From positions 98,091,741 to 98,155,740 of the forward strand of contig CM041465.1 in the NCBI GenBank assembly GCA_023213395.1: a DNA stretch of 64,000 nucleotides, read 5' to 3'. This DNA is from Cycas panzhihuaensis. Taxonomy: Eukaryota > Cycadophyta. The notes under the pieces were generated by a model. It was not told the origin of the DNA. It did not search any database and worked only from the letters and a program-made list of their open reading frames with translations. Below, piece after piece: positions 24,386-37,080 of this stretch. Every line of letters begins with the position of its first letter. The first letter of the stretch is position 1. Made by a program: the position numbers and the translations under genes.

Positions 24386-24671
24386 GCACTAGTAAATACA
24401 AGTTTGTTATGAAAACAATTGATAAAAAATATCACTAATTAATGTAAGATCATAGAAAGGAAGGTAGTATAAGTAAGGAAGGTAATGGGATGAGAAGAAA
24501 ATAAAGAAAAAAAGAAAAATAAATAAGAATGAAGCCAACAGAGTAAAGTAAGATGAAGGAGGATATAAGCAAAGTAATCGAAGGATAAGCAATATCTTAT
24601 AGAGGTACTAGGTAATCCTTCTCCACTTGTTAAGCTAAAAGGGATGATAATATAGCCATCAACTATGGTTG

Positions 24672-24983
24672 TGAAGAAAGGATGGATCTAGGGAATAAAT
24701 CACTCAAGTGCACACAATGGAAATTGAGAACGAAAAAGAAGATGAAACAAGATATGAGAGCAAGCTTAGAGGTGAGAATGAATAATATCTCCCTTATTGA
24801 GATTTCATCTTTTATTATTAAGGGTGAGCATTGGGATTAGGATTTTCCTGCCTAATGACATGAACTCAAAATTACATCTAAATACACATAAAGTATATTT
24901 CAATAAAAGACTAATGCTAACAATATATCCTAAGGTCACATAATTAATTTACATAAATGACCTTGATACATTAATCTCTTTCA
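24672..24983 (-). repeat. 3' LTR of copia-1
   Basis: 312 bp, starting TGAAAGAGATTAATG on minus at 24983 and ending TTCA at 24672. Same length as the 5' LTR. Confidence 0.92.
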
Positions 24984-25295
24984 ATCCCCCCCTTAATAGT
25001 GGAAGGTCATTTTGAGAAAATCTATTCTATGAGGTCTTCATTTGAGCCTCATTATTACATTAAAATTCTAAATGACACTTTTGTAGGAAAACCCTCATGG
25101 TGAATAGAAACCCATGAACTTTTTAAGATCTATAACCCCTTTTATAAATCAAAATGGCTAAGATGGCTCTTTGATGTAGCCTAATAGCTAAGTAAATTAA
25201 ATGTGAAGCTTAATCTACTAAGTCTCCATATACCATTTGGTCATCCCCTATGCCCTTTTAGGTTTTTACAAGTTCCAATTTTCTAAAACTAGTAT

Positions 25296-25405
25296 AACCT
25301 TTATCCTTCTGTGCCCACATGGGGTTTTCAAAAATAGGATAAAGTGGAGACTTACTCTTATTCTTCTGCACTTACAAGGGGTTTTTATAAAGAGGATAGA
25401 GTATG
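25296..25405 (-). repeat. Imperfect ~58 bp tandem repeat in copia-1 3' noncoding region
   Basis: On minus, two successive units contain AAAACCCC, then GTGGGCACAGAAGGATAA or GTAAGTGCAGAAGAATAA. The homologous place in copia-2 (59255-59370) has the same arrangement. Confidence 0.6.
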
Positions 25406-25469
25406 ATGATCCTGTTACCATCTTCTTTGATTAGTCAAAGATGGAGGCCCTAAGGTCGAGCTACCTTTA

Positions 25470-28400
25470 GAACTATTCAAACTTTACCTTTGACAGTGGT
25501 TTAGTGAAGATGTCAACCCCTTGATCTACTGTGGGGCAGTGTTCCAATTGAATTATGACGTCATGAACAAGTTCTTTAATCTTGTGTACTTTCACACTTA
25601 TGTATTTGGTATGAGCATAAAAAATAAGATCTTTTTCCATGTAGATTACTGATTGATTATCCACATGAAGGCTGATAAGACTTGTTTGGGTGATATTCAA
25701 TATTTCCAATAATTTTCTAAGCCATGTCACCTCCTTGCTAGTCTCGAAAGCAATAATGTATTCAACTTTGGTAGTTGAATTAGCAACTATCTTTTGCCAT
25801 CTGGATCTCCATAATATTGGTGCTATTTTAAGAAACGTTACATACCAGATGTAGATCTTCCTATATCTTTATCTCTGACAAAATCTGAGTCCATATATGT
25901 AGAAAGCTTGAAGTTTGAATTAGGCTTATACAACAGACCATATTTGTTGGTCGTATTAATGTATCTCAACACTTGCACTGCTACCTGCTAATGATTCTAC
26001 TTAGGATTTATCATCTAATGAGAAAGAATGCTAACAGAGTGTGCAATATCTAGCCTTGTATTGGTAGTGTGGATAAGACTACCTACAAGTTTCCTGTAGA
26101 GTGTTGCGTTAGTCTCCCTAGTATCACCATCAACTGAGAGTTTGCTATTAGGGTCCATAGGTAAAACCACTAGTGGAGCATCTTCTAACTAAAATTTGGT
26201 TAGAAGATCATTGATGTATTTTTCTTGGGACAGAAAAAAATTTCTATTCTTTTGTGTTACTTCAATTCCCAAGTAATATTTCATCAAACTGAGGTCAGAC
26301 AATTTGAATGTTTTGCTAAGGTTATTTTCAGCTGGCTTATTGCCTATTCACTTTTACCCGTTACTAGCATGTCATCCGCAAAGATTATAAGATAAGTGAC
26401 TTTGTCCTTTTGGCATTTGATGAATAGTGTTACATCAACATCTTAGTAGTCATAAACCTCATATCTAAGTTACCTCATTCTTTTAGACAACTTGGCAAAC
26501 CAATCATAAGGGGCTTGTTTAAGGCTGTATAAGGACTTTTTGAGCCTGCAAACCTTATGCTTTTGACCTTTAATCTTATATCCTTTTGTTTGAGTCATAT
26601 AAACTTCCTTTTCAAGATCCTCATTGAGAAACATGGTCTTAATATCAAGTTGGTGGATTTTTCAAACCTGTTGAGCAGCTAAGGCCATACGAGTTCTAAT
26701 TGTAAGCCACGTGGTTGTAGGTGCAAAGACTTTAGTATAGTTGATGTCTTCCCTTTGTATAAATCCTATAGCTACCAACCTTGCCTTGTATTTTTCAAGG
26801 GTACCATATGATCTATATTTATTTTTTAACACCCATTTATTTTGAACTACCTTTCTACCAAGTGGTAGATTAATGAGCTCTCATGTATCGTTCTTGATAA
26901 GAGATTGGTACTCTTCATTCATGACATTTCTCCAAGTTACATGTTTTACATCTTCTTGGTATATTAGGGGCTCTTTATTAAGAGTAAGGTACACTTCTAC
27001 CAATTCAATCTTAGTATATAATGATTCTTGTATCCTTGCTCTATGGGCACTTTGAGTGCTAGTTTTGCCCACCTTATCTGGTTGTATGTCCTTATTGAGC
27101 TAACAGACTTCATGAGATCCTTAATTTGGGAATGATGTCCTCATTTCCTCAACTTCTTGATTCTCATCTTATTCATTAAAATGATCATTTTGTGAGGAGG
27201 ATGTTAATGCACCTGAGGAAGATGGTCCTTCTACCACTATTTTGCCTTTGTCGACTGAAGGTAGAGAGGATGGGTTTTCTATACTGGTTTTGTCTTTGTC
27301 AACTCTATTATCTTCAAAGGATGGTGCTGGATGTGCACTCATCGGTTCAGAGTCATAACTTGTATCCCCCGAGGCTCTATTGTCAGCTTCCAATATTTGG
27401 AGTAATTTATGTCTGTCCTCCCTCCCTCCCCCCCAAAATTTTAGAATCTAAACATCATACTTGATAACATGATTATAGTAATGTAAGGATATTTTAGAGT
27501 CTAGTCTAAGCAACTGATCCTCTATCTCTATAAAGATGACATCTTTGGTAATGATGATTTTTTATTATGAAGGTATAAAGACCTTATACCCTTTCTTATC
27601 CATAGGGTATCCAACAAAGATGCCTTTAAGTGCCCTTGGATAGAGTTTATTTTGATCTGTATTCAGAATATGGGCATAACATATAGAGCTAAAAATTTTG
27701 AAGTAGTGAACAATGGGGGCTTGTCCTGACCACTTTTCATTAGGTGATTGTCCTTCCTTTGATGGGCTAATAGCATTGATATACTAAATGGCTATCTAGA
27801 TGGATTTGGCCCATAGGTAGGTAGGTACATTTTTGTATACCAACATAGCACAAGCCACGTTCATAATTGTCCTGTTCATGCACTCGACAAATCTATTTTA
27901 TTATGGGGCACCTGCTACTGTTGCTTAATGCTATTATCTCGAAGGTAGCTTTCAAACTCATGTGAGGTATATTTTCCACCATTATCAGTTTAAAGACATT
28001 TGAGTTAATAACTTGACTCTTTTTTAGTGTGGGCTTTGAATTCTTTAAATACACAGAAGGCTTCATCTTTCTTGTATAGAAAAGCTACCCATACTTTTCT
28101 AGTAAAATCATCAATGAAAGAGATGTAATATAACTTACACTTATGTGAAGGAATGGGTATTGGTCCACACAGATTAGAGTATATCAATTGTAATGGATGG
28201 ATTGATTTCCATTGACTTTTAAAAAAGGATTGTCGATGAGATTTGGTAATACTATAAGCTTCACATTTAAAGGGCTTAAAGGAGAACTTTAGAAGAATTG
28301 GAAGAGTGTTACAAAGATCTCTAAGTCTATCAATGTGAACATGGCCTATGTGAGCATGCTAAAGAGCTTCTAGTGATAACGTTAGATGGGTCAAGATGGA

Positions 28401-28813
28401 ATTAAATGCAAATTCTTCATTGCCATAAGGGCTTTGGGTACAATAAGCTTCAGAAGATGGAGAGCTATTCAGTAAAAAGAGTTTGCAGAGAGATGTCTAG
28501 TCAAGATCACTTGATCAGTTAGAGGGTGAATGACCTAGAGAGTTTGGTTATTTGTGATTACACTTAGATTAAATCCACAACAGATAAGTATAGATAAAGA
28601 GAGTAGGTTTTATTTGAGATTGGATATATATAAGACATAAAATAATGTAAAATCTTTTAGGCCTAGGAGTTTCAAGTGAATATTACTAATTCCTTCAATA
28701 GGTTATTATGATTTATCAACCACGTGAATAATTCCTTGAATATTTGAGTCAAATTATTGATATAGACTACGATTACATGTCATATATTGAGTTGCTCCGG
28801 TGTCTATGATTCA
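25470..28813 (-). pseudogene. Copia-1 pol: protease, integrase, RT, RNase H
   Basis: Minus-strand order. Protease active site IIDTGATQYMTCN just below 28814. GAG-pre-integrase zinc region about 28380-28240: HIGHVHIDRL, then CEAY, where the second Cys of the last pair is lost. Integrase core from 28187: YSNLCGP (first catalytic Asp changed to Asn), then YISFIDDFTRKVWV. A Ser-rich linker lies at 27393-27169 after a G7 run. RT begins around 27072 (EPLIYQEDVKHVTWRNVMNEE); the catalytic motif FADDMLV is at 26382-26362 (family YVDDMLI). RNase H is open at 25730-25473: SLISLHVDNQSVIYM to VDIFTKPLSKVKFE. Many stops elsewhere. The frame closest to intact is RNase H. Confidence 0.9.
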
Positions 28814-30030
28814 TTATCCATCAATTAAAGCCACACTATTTATAATTCCAATAGGGCTTAGCATTGGTAAAGGGAATTCACAAGTGATATATCCATATTG
28901 AGATTTAAAGTATCTCTTTGGTTGGTCAATAGCATTTGATGTTGAAGATCCCTCAATTCTTTGAAAGTGTACTTGTATAAAACCTGCACCACTAAAGGAT
29001 TCTTCACAAGTTTCTTTAACATTGTGAGCTCTATGTTTTGGTTGGAACTTGGCCAATATATAAGTAGTAGTTCTACAATCTTTTTCTAAGTGTCCTTTAT
29101 GGTTACACCGATCACACATAATAGCTTAATTACTAGTCCCTGAAGAGGTATTGGTTTGGCCTGATTATCTTACTCTTTGTTGAGGTGGCCCTTAGCCTTG
29201 AAACTATCGAGGCTGTGACTAAGGGTTTGGTTGACTTTGTGGATAATTTTCTATGTTTCTTCCTCTTCCTCTTGCTCGGTTGCTTCCTCTGCCATGAGAG
29301 GGACCTTGATTTTTTGTGTAGAAACCTTCTTCTTACATCTCAAAGGCTACATCTGGAAGAGAGTCAGAGGCTACAAAGTTGGTATTAAAGGTCTTGTCAA
29401 ATTCTATGAACTTCTCAGTAAGTGCTTCAAAGTTGAGTGTCTTCAATGTTCCACTATATTGAAGACTTCCAAACAAGCTTTTATAACCAGGGACATGTAG
29501 ACATGATTAGATCAAGAATGCCTAAGTGATACATTAGGCCTTAAAATCTTTATCAATCGCCTGTTTTATTGGTCGAAGGAGATTTATTGTCTTATGAGCT
29601 CATCCCTTCTATATTTTAAATTTGTTTATTTTCAAAATAAGATAAACAAATTCTAAATCTGACTTAGTATCAAAGTTCTTCTTGAGAACTTCAAGGACCT
29701 TCTAGGCTGTATGATGTTATTCTTTGTTAATCAAGTTATGCAAGGAGTGATCAATAACCAACAAAATTCTTGCACGAATCTTTTTATCATCTATCTCCCA
29801 TTATAGTTTAGCTACAACATCTATAGGAATTGTTGGGGTAGATCCACTAGAAGTAGGTGTTGTAGCTGTTATAGGTATGATGGATATAAGCTGCAAGTGG
29901 GCTTGCTAAATGCCTTTATACTTTACAATATTTTTAACTCCAGTGTACCATAAATCTCACTTTTCTTTGTCTTTCAATATGTAGTTGACATTCTACTTAA
30001 ATTGAGATGACATGGTGATGATGAAGAAGT
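28814..30030 (-). pseudogene. Copia-1 gag
   Basis: The minus strand starts near MSSQFK at about 30015. It continues with KDKEKWDLWYTGVKN, a WEI-D block, ILLVIDHSLHNL, and GTLKTLNFEALTEKFIEF, typical of plant copia Gag. A zinc knuckle, CDRCNHKGHLEKDC (CX2CX4HX4C), is at about 29116-29075. The last 101 codons (29119-28814) are open and run into the protease. Upstream parts carry stops. Gag would package the RNA; the knuckle is intact here while in copia-2 its last Cys is a Tyr. Confidence 0.85.
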
Positions 30031-31947
30031 AGAAGAGATGATAGAAGTATGTGCCATTGATATGTGTGGCTAGTACACCTAGCACAATAGGGATATGAAT
30101 GCTATGATGAGAAGTAAACAATGATTAAGGATTTTTTAACAACTATGAAAAATGAGTATAAGCAATGATACAAGAATAAGGCCTAATGTAGAGCTGGCAA
30201 AGAGTGGTGATGTGTCATGCCACTAACCACTAACTTATGTCTAAATGTAGGTGAGGTTTTGATGCCTAAGGCTTCTAGTATATGATTAGGACTTTCACTC
30301 ACGATAACTGCACCTGTTCTTGGTGATAAAATCCAAGTCACAATGGAGCCCAGGTACTCCTAGTCCTCATCCAATTTACCAGTGAGTAGCTATATACCTC
30401 ATTCAAAGAGTAAAATGGTATGTGTGTATCCCACAGCTATGACGGATATTAGACTGGGTTAATTTTAATCTTATATTAAGGTTTTCAGTTTTCCTCGGTG
30501 GTTATTAGGGTTATCCTTGATTAGAGGCTGTAGGTATGGCTAACTTGTCCCTCTATCACTATTCCAATTAAGACCAGACCTAGTATGAAACTCATACCTC
30601 CCTTAGGGCCTAGACTTCAGTCAACCGTGGTATATATCAAGCAAGGCAAGTGTGCACACAAGTCAAAAATTGGCAGTATAGATCATATAGATGAGATTCC
30701 TTTTAGGAATAATGTAAGTTATTTTTGAATAACTGAAAACTGAAATAGAAAGTTACCAAATATACTTGCTTGTCTTTTGTGATTGCTTTGTTGTTATTGC
30801 TGCTTTATATGATGCTTTATGATATGTGTACAAATAGGAAAAACATACAAGATTTAGTAGAGAAACGAGATGTTGCTTCCGATCCAAGGTTTCCCTCACT
30901 TTAGTATAATGTTTCTAAATATGTTTTTAGAAATTTTAATATAAAAACCATAATGGGTTAAAAAGTGGACCAACTTTCCACTAAAATACTAATTTTTCTA
31001 GATCTAGATGCATGCTATTTTTCCCTATTTTGTGATTTTTTCATAAAATTTATAAATAATCATAAATGGGTATAATTTTCTAAAAATTACAAATATGAAG
31101 GCCTAAATGATAGAATTTGAATTTATCATAGAAGGAAAAAGTATTCAGAATATTGTTTCTGATAGAGTAATGAGGTCAGATTTTTGAAAAGACATCAAAG
31201 CATTTTTCCTAAAAAAAACACAAAAGCAGAATCCTACGAGATCCACTGTCTCAGAATCTAAACTTCAATATTCTAAAAGTTTCATATTGACATTTACATC
31301 AACTTTTCCTTCTACATCATCTCCAAAATTAGCCAAAACATTGCTCGAAATACCCTCACAATTTCCTTTGCGGGGTTGAGTAGGCAAATTTAGCATTCGT
31401 GAGAAAACTGCATAGATCTCACTAACCAGTGGATGAAATTTGATGAGATTTATCTTCAAATGATTCTAAGACATAAATCTATGAGATCCATAAAAAAAAA
31501 CTTTCAGATTTTTAACTTATAATTAAAGGATTTCATTGGAAAAAGTGCCTTAAGTCACTTATCTACAAAATTTACCCTTTTGACTTAGTTGAAAATCATT
31601 GTTGTAGGATTAATTTAAAGCTACTCTGGATGACAAAAATGATCCTCTAGTCAAGGTGGACCTACATGCTAAATTTCATCAAAATCTGAGATAATCAAAT
31701 TTTTCATAAAATTGAAAGCCTTTAATGCTTCCGGGAATGTTCCGGCAACCAAACGACTTCATAAACCTATATTTTCCACCTATAAAATTTTTCACATATA
31801 GAGAAAGTAGAAACATATAATGTACTATAATTTTAAGCTCTCAAAATATTAAAAATGATGAGTGCATTCTCAATACTTCACATTAAAGGTGAAAGAGAGG
31901 CCAAATGGCTCTATGCAAGTGGAATGGAGTGAATAGATCCCCTTCTA
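30031..31947 (-). other. 5' leader of copia-1
   Basis: About 1.9 kb between PBS and gag, homologous along its length to 52844-54679 in copia-2. It contains a minus-strand frame of 64 codons (31459-31265) whose C-terminal part has a counterpart in copia-2. Confidence 0.6.
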
Positions 31948-31959
31948 GCTTTGATACCG
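31948..31959 (-). other. PBS of copia-1 (initiator tRNA-Met)
   Basis: CGGTATCAAAGC on minus, two bases after the LTR, with two changes from TGGTATCAGAGC. Confidence 0.9.
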
Positions 31960-31961
31960 CA

Positions 31962-32273
31962 TGAATGAAGGATGTATCTAGGGAATAAATCACTCACATG
32001 CACACAATAGAAATGGAGAATGAAAAAGAAGATGAAACATGATGTGAGAGTAAGCTTAGAGGTGAGAATGAATAATAACTACCTCCTTGAGATTTTGTCT
32101 TTTATTATTGAGGGTGAGCATTAGGGTTAGGATTTTCTCGTCTAATGACATGAACCTAAATTTATATTTAAATGCACATAAAGTACATTTCACTAAGAGA
32201 CTAATGCTAACAATATATCCTAAGATCACATAATTAATCTATACAAATGACCTTGATACATTAACCTCTTTTA
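31962..32273 (-). repeat. 5' LTR of copia-1
   Basis: 312 bp. The terminal TG has mutated to TA (TAAAAGAGGTTAATG on minus from 32273). Ends TTCA before the PBS. Confidence 0.92.
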
Positions 32274-32278
32274 CGTTG

Positions 32279-32455
32279 AAATCATCATTGATAGAGGGAT
32301 AATCAACTCATTCAGTAAATCAATAAGAAATCTCAAACACATTCTCATAAAATGCAAATCTAAGCTACACTAAGTTATTCTAAGTAAGGTATGATTATGC
32401 ACCTTCCCTTACCTATTATTATGATATCTATTAGATTCCTAGATTATGGGAAATG
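32279..32455 (-). mobile_element. LTR T3, 5' tip beyond copia-1
   Basis: On minus it starts CATTTCCCATAATC at 32455 (family TGTTTCCC), and TAGGTAAGGGAAGG follows. Preceding GAAGGATCAAG is a weak polypurine tract, making T3 a 3' LTR. Confidence 0.65.
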
Positions 32456-32572
32456 CTTGATCCTTCGTAGTAGAACCTCTTTAACCTATATCTAAAAGAT
32501 GGTGAATTCTATTAACAAAGTTTTGATTAGTCTAACAATAAGCTCGTAAGTGTGAAAGGGGAAAATGTTATT

Positions 32573-33382
32573 CTATAATTTAGCCTCCTTAGCAAGTATT
32601 TAGAGAATGTTAACCTTAGTTTAGCCTTATTGGTAAGAATCTTAGAGATGTGTTGACTAAGATAGAGGATTGGTAAGTGACCTAATCAAACTAAGGCAAG
32701 CCAATAGTTGTGATAAACCTATACAAACATAGATGGGGCCACCATAGTTTATCCTCATTAGTTGTTATTTCTTAGAGTGGTCTTAGGTGGCTAAGGGATT
32801 ACCTTAACAACTAGACAGGTTAGGCTTGAAGGCTAAAAAGTGATTAGTATGATAGCCAAAGGTTGGGCTCAAAAGCTAAAGAATTTAGACAAATGAGGGG
32901 GTTCCTCAAATGCCAAAGGAATAAACTTAGAAGTCATAAGTAATTTCCATAGTTTAACCTCATTAGTAACCATCTTTTAGAGGAGGGATTGTTTAGGCAT
33001 ATCTCAAAGCCAAGATTTTTTGACTTTTTGGTTTTATAATTTTTTCAAGTTTTTGTTATTTTATAGTATTTTTTAGATTTTTTAATAATTTTATATATTT
33101 TTTGGTTATTTTCTAAAATATAAGTAAACTATAAAGGAAATGACACAAATAGAAAGGTGCAAGTTTGGGGTTGCTATATGAGTAGTACCCCTTTTGGAGA
33201 CCTATAGTTGGACCATATATATATATGTATATATAAGTTTATAAAGTAGCTTATCCTAATTTCAAATTAAGAGTGGTAGTTTATGCTCTTACTAGAGCAA
33301 AGGAGAAGTTGGTATATTATCCCAACTTCATGAATAGACAGGGATACCCAGGGTTGTCATCATAGTTTAACCTTTTTAGTGA
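32573..33382 (-). repeat. Ordered motif series in the T3 spacer
   Basis: Variants of CCATAGTTTAACCTCATTAG occur at about 32573, 32614, 32742, 32947 and 33361. The T5 and T6 spacers have matching series at similar spacing. Confidence 0.65.
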
Positions 33383-34284
33383 GTACCCCTCGAAGGTATC
33401 AATAGGACAATGGTCTATAAACGTAACCTCAATGAGGGGCCTTATGGGCATGAGGAGAATCACTTACCTATGGTAAATGACACTCAAGAATAAAGGTAGC
33501 CATTTGATCAATATCGATGTTATATCCCCATGGGATATGGTGGACTATCACTATAAAGAATTACGCTAAAAGTGACTTAGCTTAGCTAGCAACGGCATGA
33601 AGTTAGGGCCAATGAACTTGGTAAACCTAGGTAAGTTGACATATGACGAGTTGGAAGTCGATAAATAATATGATAAGGCCATGGCAAACTACAATGTATT
33701 GGTCATGGATTCTATAATGGCAATATACTCAATTGTATTATTGGTTTCTATAGGTAAATTAACTCTAGAGCAAATTAAGACATGTCCTAGATTATCTTAG
33801 ATGGTCCAAGTTATAACAAAAGGGCCAGGGTTCCTATATATACCCCCATTAGTATGGATGATTAATGCCATGAGAGAATGTAATAGTAGCTTAAATATTA
33901 CTTGATGAATGAAGGAGATAAGGTAAGAATTAACAAATATCATTAGGACATAGGCTCACATATACACTCTAACTATAATGATAGGTTAAACATGGATCCT
34001 ATGAGTTACTTTATGTTAATGTCATAAGAAGTTTTCATGATTTATTTTGATCCTCAAAATGCTAAGTAGGTTTCAATCATGACTAAGGCCATGGTAGACC
34101 CAAACATCTAAATCTGAAGGTCTTATATGACCCACACGTCTAGACCCAAACTACAAGCCACAGGTGGGGACAAAGTTGACATGTGACTTACCCTAGATAC
34201 TAAGAAGGTGGCGAGAGGCATATACACATATTTTTTATATCTTTTTATTATTCATACATACATACATTATATCTATCTATCTAT

Positions 34285-34288
<4 letters not shown>

Positions 34289-34341
<53 letters not shown>
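34289..34341. repeat. (CT)n then (AT)n microsatellite
   Basis: About 15 CT units pass directly into about 11 AT units, preceded by degenerate ATCT repeats from 34270. Confidence 0.95.
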
Positions 34342-35864
34342 GGTTATTGGTGTATACCTACATTTTGTTTGTTAATTTTTTTATTTTTTTGATATAGAAA
34401 AATACCATGGTGATGAGCCAACTCATGGGGGACTAGGTAAACTAGAATGCAACATCCTATTTTAATAAAATAAAGATATAACAAGACACGAGGGAGTAAT
34501 GAGGAGGGTTGAACCATGAGGAGAACATAAGCGATTCATACAAGCAATCTCTAAGTGGTTTCATAGGGGACATGAGTGAAATAGGGTCCTTATAAAAACA
34601 ACTATAAGAAGATTAGACTCTCTACTACAATAAGGGTTAAATGGGATAATAATCTAATAACATGTTAAATGATAACATTATAAAGAACATAAACTATAGG
34701 CTATACAAGTGGGATACCACTAAGCTGAAAGATCACATATAAATGGATGAAAAGAGAGCAGTGGAAATGCCTATGGATTGAAGAAGGAGATGCCATTAGC
34801 AACGAAAGGTCCACAAGTTGATGACATGGTCAAGAAGGGGCCACCACACCAGGAGAATTGACTATAGGCATGGTTATGCACACAAATAAGGTTACCTTAA
34901 GGTCTAAAAAGGAGATAAAAGCATTAATGAACAATGAGGGTCAAATATTACTTAACAAAATAAGGGCCTATTAGGCCATGAAATTTGGATCCATCATTGA
35001 AAAATGATCTCATGGACTATAGAGAGTGATATGACAAAAGACAGTGATAGTAGGGTGATGAAAGGGCAATGCAAGTAATGATGAAAGTCATTAATGGCTT
35101 GTATTAATGACTAAAAAGAGAGGTACCTTAGATCATAAAACAAGAGTGAGTAATTGGGCTAATGATAAGAATGATGATACAAGGGTGAAAAACTTGATCA
35201 AATAGAGTTTGAATAGGATAGACAAAGGTAAAACAAACATCTAGAAGTTGATTTATAGCGAATTATAAGAAGGGGTGGTTATTTGTTTTAGGTTTCATTT
35301 TTGTGTTTACAAGATAAAAATTTGTTTAAGAAAACCTAAGCCTCTTTGACCTACCAACCTTTCCTAAGTAATATTAGATAAATTGACCATCATAATCAAG
35401 TATGGATAGATCCCGTTTCCAAGTTATTGGGAATGACATGGATACCATGATGATAGGTAAGTGAAGGTATGTGTCCACTTCCTTATATTATCATTTATTT
35501 ATCATGTTACATCACTAGATCTTGAATATATATCTTATTTGCCTACTTGTTGGCTTGGTGGGCCATGTTACTCTTATAGTCAATGACAAGTTTAACATTG
35601 GTTGATGGCAATTTAGTCTACCCATTTGGCTTGGCAAGTATGGGAAGTTTATTTATGACTCCTATAAGGCCTTATTGATCCATTTTGTTTTATTACATCT
35701 TATTTTTTAAATCATTCCTCTTGTTTTACCTTCATTTTTACCCTACTTTTTATTGTTTCTTAATTTTTAATTCATCTCATGATTATTTTTATACATTACA
35801 TTAATTGATATCTATTTGTTGTGTTTTTTGGGAAGTAGAGTGTTATTTTTATTAGATAAAAGTG

Positions 35865-35928
35865 GCACAGTGAAGTTCTTTGCAGTACTATGATACCATT
35901 CATAGTACCACAAAAAACTTTGTGGTAC
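35865..35928 (+). repeat. 20 bp-period GTAC array in U3 of T4
   Basis: GCAC, GTAC, GTAC and GTAC at 35865, 35885, 35905 and 35925, exactly 20 bp apart. Confidence 0.85.
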
Positions 35929-37080
35929 AAATATCACCAACCAATAAATAATCCCAAGGGCAACAATCGATATATTTATCACACTTGTGTAATCTTGGGG
36001 TGGCATTTGTTAGCTATAGATCTTCGCATATCTATTTTTTTAGGCCTAAGAGGCATTATAACGTAAAAAATCTTTGATATCATATGGTTTTGGGATAAAT
36101 CCATGGTCAAGTTTGATGGATTTAGATCCATTATTTTTGCCCATATCATAGGCTAAAAATCAACCACCCCACCCTCACCTCCATCTATCTAACCTCTTAT
36201 TTTTCTATTGGAAAGGGAGGTCAATTATTTATATGAAGGTACTAAAATTCTACTAGAATTTGGTGTTTCCCTTGATCTGCTTACTTGCATTGCTTCCTAG
36301 CTTCAAGTTTATAACTGTGTTAGAATGCCCTTTAGTTGAAGTAATTAGGTCATTGGATTCAGTCTCATAATTTGGAATGAGGTAATCCTCCATATTAGTA
36401 AGTTGATTTCCTTATTTATTTATTGCTTCCACTTTGAGTGAGTTGAGCATTGCTCTTCTTACTTTCTACCAGTTGATTCACTTTACAAGGAGAAATTACA
36501 ACCAAGTACTTATTGATTAGCCTCATTATTGAGAAACATAAAAGCTATTTTTAAGGTTTGCATTCTCTTTCTTACTAAGGTATCAACTGACGTGCCTTAG
36601 ATAGTCATTTCTTAATATTTTGAGGTTATATTTCCATTGTTGTTGTGTCCTTTTGGTGCACGTACTTCATTTGCTCTTATAGGTAGAGTATATTTATGAC
36701 ATTATAAGTTTTAGAAGACTTATGAGTGATTCCAACTTCTTCTTCCTATTCTTGCCTTTAAATTGTTTTGCCTCATTGGATAGTGTGCCTATTTCATAAC
36801 TAGAATGTTGCTAGAGTTTTACCACAAACTTCCAAAAGCATGAGGTAAGCCCATCTTCATTTTGTTAAGGTTTCTTATGACATTTTAAAATTAGACATAA
36901 AACTCTTTTTCATCATATTACAATCTAACAAGTAAAAATGCTGCCAAAATTTTCATAGAATTTTAGTATATAGATTTCATATTTACTTCACTGTATTTGA
37001 GCACTCTTTAGCAGATTGGAAAGACAAAGGGGATCATAAAGATACACCATGTGGTAAACTGAGCTCTCCTCCAAGTACCC

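Larger units (their letters stand above)
22200..24671 (-). mobile_element. LTR T3, main part (Tat-type 3' LTR split by copia-1)
   Basis: Minus-strand homologue of T5 and T6. Shared blocks include the segment around 23640-23690 (TTATTGAGTGATACTTGG against ATATACTTAGGCACTACC), the 24050-24180 block with GCCCATTGGATGG, and the U3 array at 24334-24380. The remaining start of the LTR lies at 32279-32455 beyond copia-1. TATA-like GATTATATAG lies at about 24066-24076. The left end is approximate. A plus-strand LTR-like block at 22636-22980 may be a further insertion. Confidence 0.6.
24672..32273 (-). mobile_element. Ty1/copia element copia-1, full-length but decayed
   Basis: Length 7.6 kb with two 312 bp LTRs (24672-24983 and 31962-32273). 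The right LTR is the 5' one: it is followed on minus by the PBS CGGTATCAAAGC at 31959-31948. A G6 polypurine tract (minus of 24984-24996, AAGGGGGGAT) precedes the left LTR. Flanks GGTTG (24667-24671) and CGTTG (32274-32278) are a one-mismatch target duplication. The element splits LTR T3. Gag, protease, integrase, RT and RNase H are all recognisable but interrupted. Copia-2 (52517-59960) is the same family in the opposite orientation. Confidence 0.93.
32456..35413 (-). other. 3' noncoding spacer of the T3 element, cut by T4
   Basis: The first ~1 kb matches the spacers beside T5 (49424-49980) and T6 (52376-60752) in the same orientation, including five ordered copies of a CCATAGTTTAACC motif. 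T-rich sequence at 33000-33115 matches 60300-60460. From about 33500 to 35413 I recognise nothing coding, although the T3 pol would be expected here. Confidence 0.6.

Noticed and set aside
24407-24592. Phe/Leu-rich 61-codon frame on minus
   Set aside because: Translation of a purine-rich low-complexity stretch inside LTR T3.
34289-34341. CT/AT microsatellite as a regulatory element
   Set aside because: Ordinary simple repeat in noncoding DNA.
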